Below, piece by piece: positions 6,595-13,157 of a DNA stretch of 13,386 bases. Positions within the stretch are counted from its first letter, which is position 1, and every line of letters begins with the position of its first letter. Location: contig JAEXSY010000150.1 in NCBI GenBank assembly GCA_023440105.1, positions 1-13,386 on the forward strand, written 5' to 3'. The notes under the pieces are model-generated. The model was not told the origin of the DNA. It saw only the letters and a program-made list of their open reading frames with translations, and did not search any database. This stretch comes from Bacillota bacterium (lineage in GTDB: Bacteria > Bacillota > Clostridia > Clostridiales > Clostridiaceae). A program made the translations under genes and the position numbers.

Positions 6595-6622
6595 TGAAAC
6601 ATTTTCAACAGTGTATCGTTAT
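6595..6622 (+). promoter_or_regulatory. ECF-sigma-type promoter of the sigma/anti-sigma operon
   Basis: TGAAAC (6595-6600) and CGTTAT (6617-6622) are separated by exactly 16 nt. This matches the -35 TGAAAC and -10 CGT pattern of Bacillus SigW/SigM/SigX-group promoters. It lies 24 nt before the proposed sigma start, the right place for autoregulation by the encoded factor. Autoregulation is inferred from the position and the motif. Confidence 0.65.
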
Positions 6623-6645
6623 CTAAGTGAAGGGAGGGATGAAGC

Positions 6646-7143
6646 ATAGAAGACAAGGCTCTAAAAATATTATATGAAAAGTATTCTAAAACATTGTATC
6701 TTTATCTATTTTCACTAACAAAAAGTCAAGAGCTAGCAGAGGATTTAAGCCAAGAAGCATTTTTAAGAGCTTTACTATCCTTTAATTCCTCCGAAGAGAA
6801 TTTCCTTCCCTGGTTATTTAAGGTTTCCAAGAACTTATATATTGATTATTTAAGAAAAAATCAGAGGCTTTATTCTACAGATTTTCAGGAATTTGATATC
6901 CCTTATGAAGAGGATTTGATGAAGGATATCATTAAGGATGATAGACATAGGAGAATCTTCTATGAGCTTCAAAAGCTCCCAGATAGAGATAGGATAGTAA
7001 TTATGCTGTATTACTATGGTGATTTTAAACAGGAGGAAATTGCAAAGCAGCTTGGTATGAGCTTTTCAACCTTGAGAGGAATATTAAGAAGGGCCAAGCT
7101 AAAGCTTTATCAAGGCTTAAAGGAGGAGAGAAATGAGCTTTAA
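6646..7143 (+). CDS. ECF-family RNA polymerase sigma factor, apparent ATA start
   Basis: This is an extracytoplasmic-function sigma factor of 165 aa when read from ATA 6646. Region 2 spans about 6-75, with YEKYSKTLYLYLFSLT and the core-binding AEDLSQEAFLRAL. Region 4 spans about 103-158, with the helix-turn-helix QEEIAKQLGMSFSTLRGILRRAKLKLY. No ATG, GTG or TTG lies between the in-frame TGA at 6640 and the TTG at 6694. Starting at 6694 would remove the first 16 residues, including conserved region 2.1. AGGGAGGG (6631-6638) sits 7 nt before the ATA, an ideal spacing, so AUA is the best-supported start. It overlaps the anti-sigma gene by 11 nt, implying coupled translation. The signal sensed is unknown. 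Confidence 0.88.
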   Translation: MEDKALKILYEKYSKTLYLYLFSLTKSQELAEDLSQEAFLRALLSFNSSEENFLPWLFKVSKNLYIDYLRKNQRLYSTDFQEFDIPYEEDLMKDIIKDDRHRRIFYELQKLPDRDRIVIMLYYYGDFKQEEIAKQLGMSFSTLRGILRRAKLKLYQGLKEERNEL

Positions 7144-8299
7144 AGAAAAATTTCAGAAATATTTAAATGGAGAACTTCCACAGGAGGAGGCAGATAAGCT
7201 TCAAGAAGAGGTGGAAAAGGTTCAAGTCATTATTGAGTATATTGATGAAGAACTTCTTAGTGAGGAGAAAATATTTAGTGAAAAAGCTCCTGATGAGATA
7301 AAAAATCATGAAAAAGAAAAAGATTTTTCCAAAGAAATTAATAAAGCAGTTAATAGAAAGCTTAGAAGGATCAGTGTAGCTGTGGGAGTATTAATTTTGG
7401 TTATTGTTCTGATTATCATGTATGGACCTTCTCCAGTTATAAAATCTACGTATTATGATCCCTCGGAGACTTTAGGAGACTACTATCAAGCAATAGATTT
7501 ACCTATGGCGGTATATACAGAGCTTCATATTCCTTATAACTGGTATAATGGGAGTTCTATTACTGATGAAGGCTACGGAAAATACACTATAGACGTTGTC
7601 CTGCAATTTAACGGTAGGTTAAAAAATTTTAATTTTATAATGAATAAAGGTATATTTGAAAAGATACCTATGGATTGGTATGGACTTAACCTACCTGTAA
7701 ATGCCTTTACCAGAAGTGAAAATATTCCTGAGGAGCACAGCGCTAATCGGTCTGGACCCGATAATTCATCTCTAGAATATGCTATAGAGGAGCTTCAGGA
7801 GCTTCCTTCTGTAGCAAGAGTGTATTCAGCTATATCCTTTAAGGAGGACATGTCCTTCCAGGAGGTTTTAGATTTTCAAAATGAGTATGATATAAATATA
7901 TCCTATATTCCAGTAAGGATACCTAATGGTGTGAGCTTTGACTATTATGGAGTAGAGCCGAATGGTGTTGGTAAGATCTTTGAAGAAACGGCTTATGATA
8001 ATGAAAGATATCCTTATCTTGAGCTTGGTAATTATTCAGGTGAGGAGACAGGGCAAATTCTTGAAATTCATTTAAAGAGCATGCTTTCCTATCTAATTGA
8101 GGAGAAACAGCTTCTTAAGGCAATGGATATGCCGTCTGAGGATTATAAGAGAGTTTTAGATTTTATTGAAAATGAAGGGATAAAAACCTATGGAGCAGCG
8201 ATATATGCCAGCGGTGAGGAAACAATAAAGATTTTAGAGGATGAGAGAGTTGAAGGAGTTTATATCTACGATGTAAAACTTTCTTCTAATAGTAAATAG
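7133..8299 (+). CDS. Membrane anti-sigma factor (Sigma_reg_N/Sigma_reg_C type)
   Basis: This 388-aa protein is the probable partner that holds the upstream sigma factor inactive. Residues 1-76 are a charged cytoplasmic part, one transmembrane helix follows at about 79-97 (ISVAVGVLILVIVLIIMYG), and about 290 residues face outside. This is the layout of YhdL-like anti-sigma factors of Bacillus SigM. The external part resembles the sigma-factor regulator C-terminal domain, with blocks such as LEYAIEELQELPSVARVYSAISF and the GVEPNG region. There is no zinc-binding HxxxCxxC motif, so it is not a ZAS-type anti-sigma factor. The ATG lies inside the end of the sigma gene, with a GGAGGAG ribosome site. 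The two genes form the whole operon, followed by a weak hairpin. Confidence 0.85.
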   Translation: MSFKEKFQKYLNGELPQEEADKLQEEVEKVQVIIEYIDEELLSEEKIFSEKAPDEIKNHEKEKDFSKEINKAVNRKLRRISVAVGVLILVIVLIIMYGPSPVIKSTYYDPSETLGDYYQAIDLPMAVYTELHIPYNWYNGSSITDEGYGKYTIDVVLQFNGRLKNFNFIMNKGIFEKIPMDWYGLNLPVNAFTRSENIPEEHSANRSGPDNSSLEYAIEELQELPSVARVYSAISFKEDMSFQEVLDFQNEYDINISYIPVRIPNGVSFDYYGVEPNGVGKIFEETAYDNERYPYLELGNYSGEETGQILEIHLKSMLSYLIEEKQLLKAMDMPSEDYKRVLDFIENEGIKTYGAAIYASGEETIKILEDERVEGVYIYDVKLSSNSK

Positions 8300-8313
8300 C
8301 TGAAATATTAACT

Positions 8314-8347
8314 TTTTCCTGAGGGATTATTTCTCTCAGGAAAATTT
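8314..8347 (+). terminator. Probable terminator after the anti-sigma gene
   Basis: A perfect 10-bp inverted repeat (TTTTCCTGAG at 8314-8323 with CTCAGGAAAA at 8335-8344) starts 14 nt past the stop. Only TTT follows, so it may be inefficient and allow some read-through into the oxidoreductase gene. Confidence 0.55.
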
Positions 8348-8389
8348 GCTATACTGATATAAAAGGTAAATAAGAAAGGGTTGAGGAAA

Positions 8390-9364
8390 ATGAAAATAGG
8401 AATATTGGGAGCTGGAAACATAGCTGGTACTATGGCCTATACCATAAGTAATATGGAGGAGGCAGAGTGCTATGCTGTAGGTTCAAGAAGCCTTGATAAG
8501 GCTAAGAGCTTTGCAGAGAAATATAACATAAAAAAGGCTTATGGCTCTTATGAAGAGTTGGTAAAGGATCCAGAGGTGGAGCTTATATATATAGCTACTC
8601 CTCATTCAGAGCATTATGCTCATGCTAAGCTCTGCCTTGAAAATGGTAAGCATGTCCTATGTGAAAAAGCCTTTACTGCTAATGCAGCTCAAGCTGAGGA
8701 AGTAATTGCACTTGCAGAGTCGAAAGGACTTTTGATAACCGAAGCAATATGGACCAGATATCTGCCTATGAGATGGGTGCTTCAAGAGATAATAGATAGC
8801 GGAACCATAGGAGAGGTTACCTCCTTAACAGCAAATTTAGGCTATATTATTGATGAGGTACCAAGGCTTAAGGAACCGAGCCTTGCGGGAGGAGCACTTT
8901 TGGATTTAGGAGTATATCCCATAAACTTTGCTTCAATGATATTTGGTGATGAGATAGAGAGGATTACCTCTGACTGTGTAAAGACTGATACTGGAGTTGA
9001 TGGACAAAATACTATAATTATTACTTACAAAGGTGGTAAGGTTGCAGTGCTTCACAGCAATATGTTTGCTGTCACCGATAGATATGGGATTGTCAATGGC
9101 AGTAAGGGTTATATTGAGTTTAAGAATATTAATAATTGTGAAGGCATTAAGGTTTACAGTACTGATAGAGAAGTTATTAAGACCTTTGTAACGCCAAATC
9201 AGATCACAGGCTATGAATATGAAGTGCTGTCAGCAATAAAGGCTATTAGAGATGGACGTACTGAATGTCCAGAAATGCCTCATAAGGAAACTATAAGAAT
9301 AATGAAGCTTATGGATAGTCTGAGGCAGCAATGGGGAGTTATTTATCCTTTTGAAAAAGCCTGA
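8390..9364 (+). CDS. Gfo/Idh/MocA-family oxidoreductase
   Basis: This is an NAD(P)-dependent sugar or diol dehydrogenase of 324 aa. The N-terminal Rossmann fold has GAGNIA at 7-12 and the TPHSEH strand end at 70-75. The family Lys sits in CEKAFTANAAQAEE (K93), with Ala replacing the usual Pro of the EKP motif. The C-terminal alpha/beta domain follows, with LLDLGVYPINFASM at 170-183. There YP replaces the common DxGxH histidine, as in the dihydrodiol-dehydrogenase-like branch. That makes a trans-dihydrodiol or aldose substrate plausible but unproven. The frame is open to TTG 8381. ATG 8390 is preferred because AAAGGG lies 9 nt upstream and the protein then begins directly with the first beta strand. 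A terminator follows 9 nt past the stop. Confidence 0.92.
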   Translation: MKIGILGAGNIAGTMAYTISNMEEAECYAVGSRSLDKAKSFAEKYNIKKAYGSYEELVKDPEVELIYIATPHSEHYAHAKLCLENGKHVLCEKAFTANAAQAEEVIALAESKGLLITEAIWTRYLPMRWVLQEIIDSGTIGEVTSLTANLGYIIDEVPRLKEPSLAGGALLDLGVYPINFASMIFGDEIERITSDCVKTDTGVDGQNTIIITYKGGKVAVLHSNMFAVTDRYGIVNGSKGYIEFKNINNCEGIKVYSTDREVIKTFVTPNQITGYEYEVLSAIKAIRDGRTECPEMPHKETIRIMKLMDSLRQQWGVIYPFEKA

Positions 9365-9373
9365 TTAATAAAT

Positions 9374-9413
9374 TAGAATACCTTGCTCCTGGCAAGGTAT
9401 TCTATTTATTTTA
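9374..9413 (+). terminator. Terminator after the oxidoreductase gene
   Basis: A perfect 12-bp stem (9374-9385 with 9393-9404) has a 7-nt CTCCTGG loop and is followed by TTTATTTTA. It also lies at the 3' end of the minus-strand dipeptidase remnant, so it may work in both directions. Confidence 0.82.
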
Positions 9414-9597
9414 GGAATAAGCTTAAATCGATATCTGCAATATCGTACTTCTTTGCGTAACTGTCATTGAAATGCCACCATTCGCTGTCTATATGAGTGA
9501 AGCCATGTTTAACCATAATATCTGTTAAGAGCTGAATGTTTTTTCTTGCAGCACTTCCTTTGTTATGTACAGAACCACCCTTATTTGTATTATATGG
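9406..9597 (-). pseudogene. Remnant of VanX-like D-Ala-D-Ala dipeptidase (M15D)
   Basis: A 63-codon minus-strand frame ends in TAA at 9408-9406 and is closed upstream by another TAA at 9600-9598, with no start codon of its own. It reads PYNTNKGGSVHNKGSAA, then directly RKNIQLLTDIMVKHGFTHIDSEWWHFND. The first part matches the SxHxxGxAxD zinc site of VanX-type dipeptidases. EWWHF carries the catalytic Glu and a zinc His. The Asp ligand and roughly 40 residues that normally separate the two parts are deleted, and the N-terminal half is gone. The live enzyme would cleave D-Ala-D-Ala. This copy cannot. Nothing else codes in 9365-9663. Confidence 0.78.
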
Positions 9598-9681
9598 TTA
9601 ATATGTGAAGTGTGTAGTAAAATATATTTAACTAGTTATGTATAACAGTTTTAACTTTTATTTGTGAGAGGTGTGAGTTAT

Positions 9682-10542
9682 ATGGAGGGAATAAAGATAT
9701 TAACAGGTGTGCCAGAAGAGATTCTCCATGAAGCCTTTGTGGAGGCTTTTTCTGATTATCAGGTGAAGATGGACTTGCCATTATGGAAGTTTCAGGGGAT
9801 GCTTAAGCGAAGAGGTTTTAATAGCGATTTTTCTATGGGTTATTTTTCAGAAGGGAAGCTTGTAGGTTTTATATTTAATGGTTATAGGGAATATAGGGGA
9901 AGGAAAACAGTATATGATTTAGGTACAGCAGTACTGCCTGGCTATAGGAATAAGGGAATTACGTCTAAGGTTTTTAAAGAAGTTCAGAAGCTTCTAAAAG
10001 AAAAAGAGGTAGAGGTTTATGTTTTAGAGGTTATTCAATCAAATGCCCCTGCTGTTGAACTGTACAAGAAGAATGGGTTTATAGTAACTAGAAGCTTCAA
10101 TTGCTTAAACTATAATAAAGAAAAAGAGATAACCTTTAAAAATACAGAGGAAATAACTTTAAAACCTTTAGAGATAACAGATAAAGGCTTGATGGCATTA
10201 TCCTACTTTTGGGACTTTTATCCCTCCTGGCAGAACTCCATAGCTTCTGTAGTAGCTTACAGAGAAGCTTTTCAGGGAGTCATAGCAGTTCAAGAGGGAG
10301 AGATAGTGGGCTATGGAATTATAGATAAAAAAACTGGGGATATTCCCCAGCTTGCTGTAGATAAAAATAGAAGGAGGCAAGGTATTGGAACTGCTATACT
10401 AGCCTATCTCAAGGACAATACTGAGGCAAAGGGAATGGTCATATTAAACCTTGAAGACGGAGCCTCAAATTTAGAAAAATTCTTGATAAGCAGAGGTTTT
10501 GAAAGTGGAGTAACGCAATATGAGATGACTCTAGATATATAA
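9682..10542 (+). CDS. Tandem GNAT-family N-acetyltransferase
   Basis: The protein is 286 aa with two GNAT modules. Module 1 (about 4-150) has the acetyl-CoA loop VLPGYRNKGI at 84-93 and the closing QSNAPAVELYKKNGF at 119-133. Module 2 (about 155-286) has LAVDKNRRRQGIGTAIL at 224-240 and SNLEKFLISRGF at 262-273. Both loops keep the R/QxxGxG/I pattern, so both may bind acetyl-CoA, which is notable because one module is often degenerate in such proteins. The acceptor is unknown. GTG codons at 9664 and 9673 are possible starts. ATG 9682 is preferred because GAGAGGTG lies 8 nt upstream and the protein then starts just before the first strand. It is followed at once by a hairpin terminator. Confidence 0.9.
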   Translation: MEGIKILTGVPEEILHEAFVEAFSDYQVKMDLPLWKFQGMLKRRGFNSDFSMGYFSEGKLVGFIFNGYREYRGRKTVYDLGTAVLPGYRNKGITSKVFKEVQKLLKEKEVEVYVLEVIQSNAPAVELYKKNGFIVTRSFNCLNYNKEKEITFKNTEEITLKPLEITDKGLMALSYFWDFYPSWQNSIASVVAYREAFQGVIAVQEGEIVGYGIIDKKTGDIPQLAVDKNRRRQGIGTAILAYLKDNTEAKGMVILNLEDGASNLEKFLISRGFESGVTQYEMTLDI

Positions 10543-10565
10543 ATAGCACCCCATTGGGTGCTATT
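10542..10565. terminator. Bidirectional hairpin between convergent genes
   Basis: A perfect 10-bp stem, AATAGCACCC/GGGTGCTATT, with a CATT loop begins at the last base of the GNAT stop codon and ends 3 nt before the stop of the convergent DUF2812 gene. Neither side has a long T-run, though both arms end in A/T. The same 10-bp stem recurs at 11843-11867. Confidence 0.75.
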
Positions 10566-10568
10566 CAT

Positions 10569-11726
10569 TTACTGGAATTTCTCCTTTACAATATTCATTT
10601 GTTCCTGAGTCATTTCAAAATTTAGGGTTAATACAACTACTTTATCCGGGTATGATAAGGCATAACTCTTAAATTCATCATTCTCAGCATAGTAAGCTGC
10701 TTCACTGCCAAAGGGAAGAGCTTCTATAGTTGTATAAGGCTTCTTATAGAATGGATCCTTGAGGACAATATCCTCCATGATATTATCATAAAGAGATGGA
10801 AATTTTGTTTTATAAACTGAGTAAACTAGTGAATCTCCTACCAATTGAAATGGGGATATTTCTGATTGTACAAGCCTTTCATACTGATGCATATATACCG
10901 TATTATCAACTAGAAGAGACCCGTATTTAAGGACAGTTTTTCTATGGTTAGTTGTTACAGGTGAATTTATATCTTCAAGAGTTAAAGGGAGGGTTACTGG
11001 ATACTTAACCTCATTATTAATATCCTCGGCTATAAGAAGAAATAAGGATAAAACTGGGATTATTAAAGGCGCAGAGCTAATTACAAAACGTCTGTATTTA
11101 AAAACCTTTATAATTTTCTTTGTGCTACTCTTATTTTCAACCGCAGAATTATTGCTCTTATTCTGCCAGGATATGAATTTTATCAGCTCTACTATATATA
11201 TGATAGAGATTGTAGGGAATAGTATGAGGTAAATAGGTAAAAGAGGCTTATTCATTAACACATCAATAAGTGTTGAGTTCATAAAACCTATTAGAATATA
11301 TATAAAGAGAGATATACATAGAAAAATAATTGGGACCAAAGAGGATAAGGTACTCCTTTTGATTAATTTATAGGTTAAGTTTTTATCCTCACCAGGTAAG
11401 GGGACGTTATTATCATTAGAAAATACATGAATACCATCAGAAGAATCAATGAGCTTCCAGCCTGCTTCTTTGATGGTTTTCAAGGACAAATCGCTGCGGT
11501 ATAAATGGTTCTCTTTGCCCTTGTTTTTTCTTTTCTTATAGGGAACTATTCTAAATTTTGTAGCCTTGGGTTCTGTCCTCTTAAAATACCAGGAGGAATT
11601 TTTTCTATGATCTAGAAACCATCCTTCCATAGCCATGGTTTCTAGATATTCTTCTAATAATATATAATCATAGGGAAAAAAGTTTAATGTTACTTTCTTT
11701 TCTTTGTTTTTATTATTCTCTTTCAT
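10569..11726 (-). CDS. DUF2812 membrane protein
   Basis: This is a 385-aa membrane protein. Residues 13-62 form a DUF2812-like domain (FFPYDYILLEEYLETMAMEGWFLDH, SSWYFKRTEP, TKFRIVPYKK). A second copy of the sort AGWKLIDSSDGIHVFSN follows at 88-104. Hydrophobic helices lie at about 128-149, 162-184 and 213-233, and a soluble C-terminal domain of some 150 residues follows. Relatives usually sit beside a PadR-type regulator gene and have unknown function. No PadR gene is present here. AGGAGG lies 6 nt before the ATG, and a good sigma-A promoter is visible upstream. It forms a single-gene unit between two matching hairpins. Confidence 0.85.
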   Translation of the reverse strand: MKENNKNKEKKVTLNFFPYDYILLEEYLETMAMEGWFLDHRKNSSWYFKRTEPKATKFRIVPYKKRKNKGKENHLYRSDLSLKTIKEAGWKLIDSSDGIHVFSNDNNVPLPGEDKNLTYKLIKRSTLSSLVPIIFLCISLFIYILIGFMNSTLIDVLMNKPLLPIYLILFPTISIIYIVELIKFISWQNKSNNSAVENKSSTKKIIKVFKYRRFVISSAPLIIPVLSLFLLIAEDINNEVKYPVTLPLTLEDINSPVTTNHRKTVLKYGSLLVDNTVYMHQYERLVQSEISPFQLVGDSLVYSVYKTKFPSLYDNIMEDIVLKDPFYKKPYTTIEALPFGSEAAYYAENDEFKSYALSYPDKVVVLTLNFEMTQEQMNIVKEKFQ

Positions 11727-11756
11727 AGGATACCTCCTAATAACGACTATAATACA

Positions 11757-11786
11757 ATTATATCATTAATAGGAAAAAAATGTTAA
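11757..11786 (-). promoter_or_regulatory. Sigma-A promoter for the DUF2812 gene
   Basis: On the minus strand TTAACA (11786 to 11781) and TATAAT (11762 to 11757) are separated by 18 nt, matching the consensus at 5 of 6 and 6 of 6 positions. It lies 30 nt before the start codon and downstream of the terminator of the preceding unit. Confidence 0.55.
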
Positions 11787-11836
11787 AAAGTGTTGTTTTA
11801 ATTATAATTAGCAATGGCTTTTTTATTCTTCTAATA

Positions 11837-11867
11837 ACTAAAAATAGCACCCTCTTGGGGTGCTATT
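11837..11867 (-). terminator. Terminator of the VOC / zinc-ribbon unit
   Basis: The stem AATAGCACCC/GGGTGCTATT (11843-11852 with 11858-11867) has a 5-nt loop and is followed on the minus strand by TTTTAGTTATT. It starts 14 nt past the stop of the small CxxC protein gene. The stem is identical to that at 10542-10565. Confidence 0.8.
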
Positions 11868-11881
11868 CTTTTCAAATCCTA

Positions 11882-12079
11882 TTAAAGCTCAGTACTTATG
11901 GTCTGGCTTTTTCCACATTCAGGGCATACAGCATTGAAAGAAAGGGTTCTGCGAAAGCGTCTCATACCAGTAGGTTTTACTCCTTTTTCGAAGACGAGCT
12001 GAGCTCCTTTATTTTCACCTATTTTTGCTTTACATTCAGAGCATCTGAATTCCTTATTTTGTTTAAAAGATAATTCCAT
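11882..12079 (-). CDS. Small CxxC/CxxC protein, probable zinc ribbon
   Basis: The protein is 65 aa with two Cys pairs, C13-SE-C16 and C52-PE-C55, separated by a basic middle containing RRFRRT. This is the usual layout of a small zinc-ribbon protein, binding one zinc ion with four Cys. No known family beyond that is recognised. AAGGAG lies 7 nt before the ATG. The VOC gene ends 41 bp upstream on the same strand with no terminator in the gap, and a strong terminator follows, so the two genes probably share a transcript. A nucleic-acid-binding role is possible but unsupported. Confidence 0.75.
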   Translation of the reverse strand: MELSFKQNKEFRCSECKAKIGENKGAQLVFEKGVKPTGMRRFRRTLSFNAVCPECGKSQTISTEL

Positions 12080-12120
12080 AAAGATTCTCCTTCCGTAGTA
12101 CAGTTTTTGCTTTTTTTAGT

Positions 12121-12966
12121 TTATACCGATAGTATTATTGTGATACCTGCAGGGTCAGTTGTAATATAGGAGTTCTCTTTTTTTGTAAGCTCATATCCCA
12201 TATTTTTTAAAGCAGCTAGCAGTTTGTCTAATAGCTCCTGGCTTCCGTAGGTTATATCATAATAAGCGAGACCAGTGCTGTTTGAGGGAGGTACTGAAGC
12301 TGAAGCACCATTCCAGGTATTTATAGCTATATGGTGATGGTAGCCGTTATTAGAGAGAAATACAGCATTATAATAGGGAAGGACTATATCGAAGCCTAAG
12401 CCTTTTACATAAAAATTCGTAGTCTTTTCTAAATCACTTACATGAAGATGGATGTGTCCCATAACAGTCCCCTCTGGTAGTCCTGTCCAGGCTTCCTTAG
12501 CTTCTTTCAGAAGATCCTCTGTATTTAAAGGGTCAGTGGTCATTTGAATAAAATCATTAGCTATATTCCACTCTGAGGGTTCTCTATCAGAGTATATTTC
12601 TATACCGTTTCCTTCAGGATCCTCTAGATATATTGCTTCGCTCACTTGATGGTCGGCAGCACCTATGGGATATCTATTTGCAGCTATATGAAGTAAGAAG
12701 CTGGCTAAATCCTTACGTCTTGGTAGAAGTAGTGCAAAATGGTATAAGCCCGAGGACTTTGAAGGCTTAGTAGTAAAGCTATTAGAGTAGATTAGGGTCA
12801 ATAGTGCCTTTTCTCCGTCGGCTGTAAGCTCTACAGCTTCCTCAGTAGTTTTTAAAACTTTAAAGCCCATTATATCTTCATAAAATTTAACTGATTTTTC
12901 TATATCTTTAACCCTTAAGGCTACATGACTCACATAGGTAGTGGGCTGTGAATGAAAATTTATCAT
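12121..12966 (-). CDS. VOC-superfamily protein, YfiE/CatE-like ring-cleavage dioxygenase type
   Basis: This is a 281-aa protein of two VOC modules (about 8-135 and 160-281), close in layout to Bacillus YfiE/CatE, annotated as catechol-2,3-dioxygenase. In the N-terminal module H14 (SHVALRV), H76 (GLYHFALLLP) and E123 (DPEGNGIEIY) form a plausible 2-His-1-Glu metal site. The C-terminal module has GHIHLHVSDLEKTTNFY and GYHHHIAIN, but its last strand reads DPAGITIILSV and lacks the ligand Glu. The substrate is therefore uncertain. The frame is open to TTG 12993. ATG 12966 is chosen because GGAGGA lies about 4 nt upstream. It leads a two-gene unit with the small CxxC protein and sits downstream of a palindrome that overlaps its likely promoter. 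Confidence 0.88.
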   Translation of the reverse strand: MINFHSQPTTYVSHVALRVKDIEKSVKFYEDIMGFKVLKTTEEAVELTADGEKALLTLIYSNSFTTKPSKSSGLYHFALLLPRRKDLASFLLHIAANRYPIGAADHQVSEAIYLEDPEGNGIEIYSDREPSEWNIANDFIQMTTDPLNTEDLLKEAKEAWTGLPEGTVMGHIHLHVSDLEKTTNFYVKGLGFDIVLPYYNAVFLSNNGYHHHIAINTWNGASASVPPSNSTGLAYYDITYGSQELLDKLLAALKNMGYELTKKENSYITTDPAGITIILSV

Positions 12967-13020
12967 AAATATTCCTCCAGTATAATTTAACAATTAGAGT
13001 ATGTTCTGTCATTATAACGC

Positions 13021-13045
13021 TAATATACCCTATATGGGTATATTA
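13021..13045. promoter_or_regulatory. 25-bp palindrome, candidate operator in divergent promoter region
   Basis: A perfect 10-bp inverted repeat, TAATATACCC/GGGTATATTA, has a TATAT centre. A minus-strand TATAAT (13016 to 13011) would serve the VOC gene. The palindrome covers the -35 and spacer of that promoter, which otherwise lacks a good -35, and this is a classic repressor position. The TACCC/GGGTA half-sites resemble CsoR/FrmR-family operators, but no such regulator is in the window. Confidence 0.55.
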
Positions 13046-13117
13046 TAATATGTTTATCATATATTCAAGTGAACATACTATAAAATATTCCACCTATCTG
13101 GTCAGGTTGAGCATAAA

Positions 13118-13126
13118 TGTTATAAT
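13118..13126 (+). promoter_or_regulatory. Extended -10 promoter for the HAD gene
   Basis: TGTTATAAT is a perfect extended -10 (TGnTATAAT) located 31 nt before the HAD start codon. No convincing -35 is present, which an extended -10 can tolerate. Confidence 0.5.
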
Positions 13127-13157
13127 ATTCATATAGTTTAATAAGGAGATGGATATA

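Noticed and set aside
11780..12073. Plus-strand open frame across the small CxxC gene
   Set aside because: It lies opposite a minus-strand gene with paired Cys motifs and a good ribosome site, reads through a terminator hairpin, and has no recognisable domain.
13107..13126. TTGAGC upstream of TATAAT as a -35/-10 pair for the HAD gene
   Set aside because: The spacing is only 8 nt. The extended -10 reading is better.
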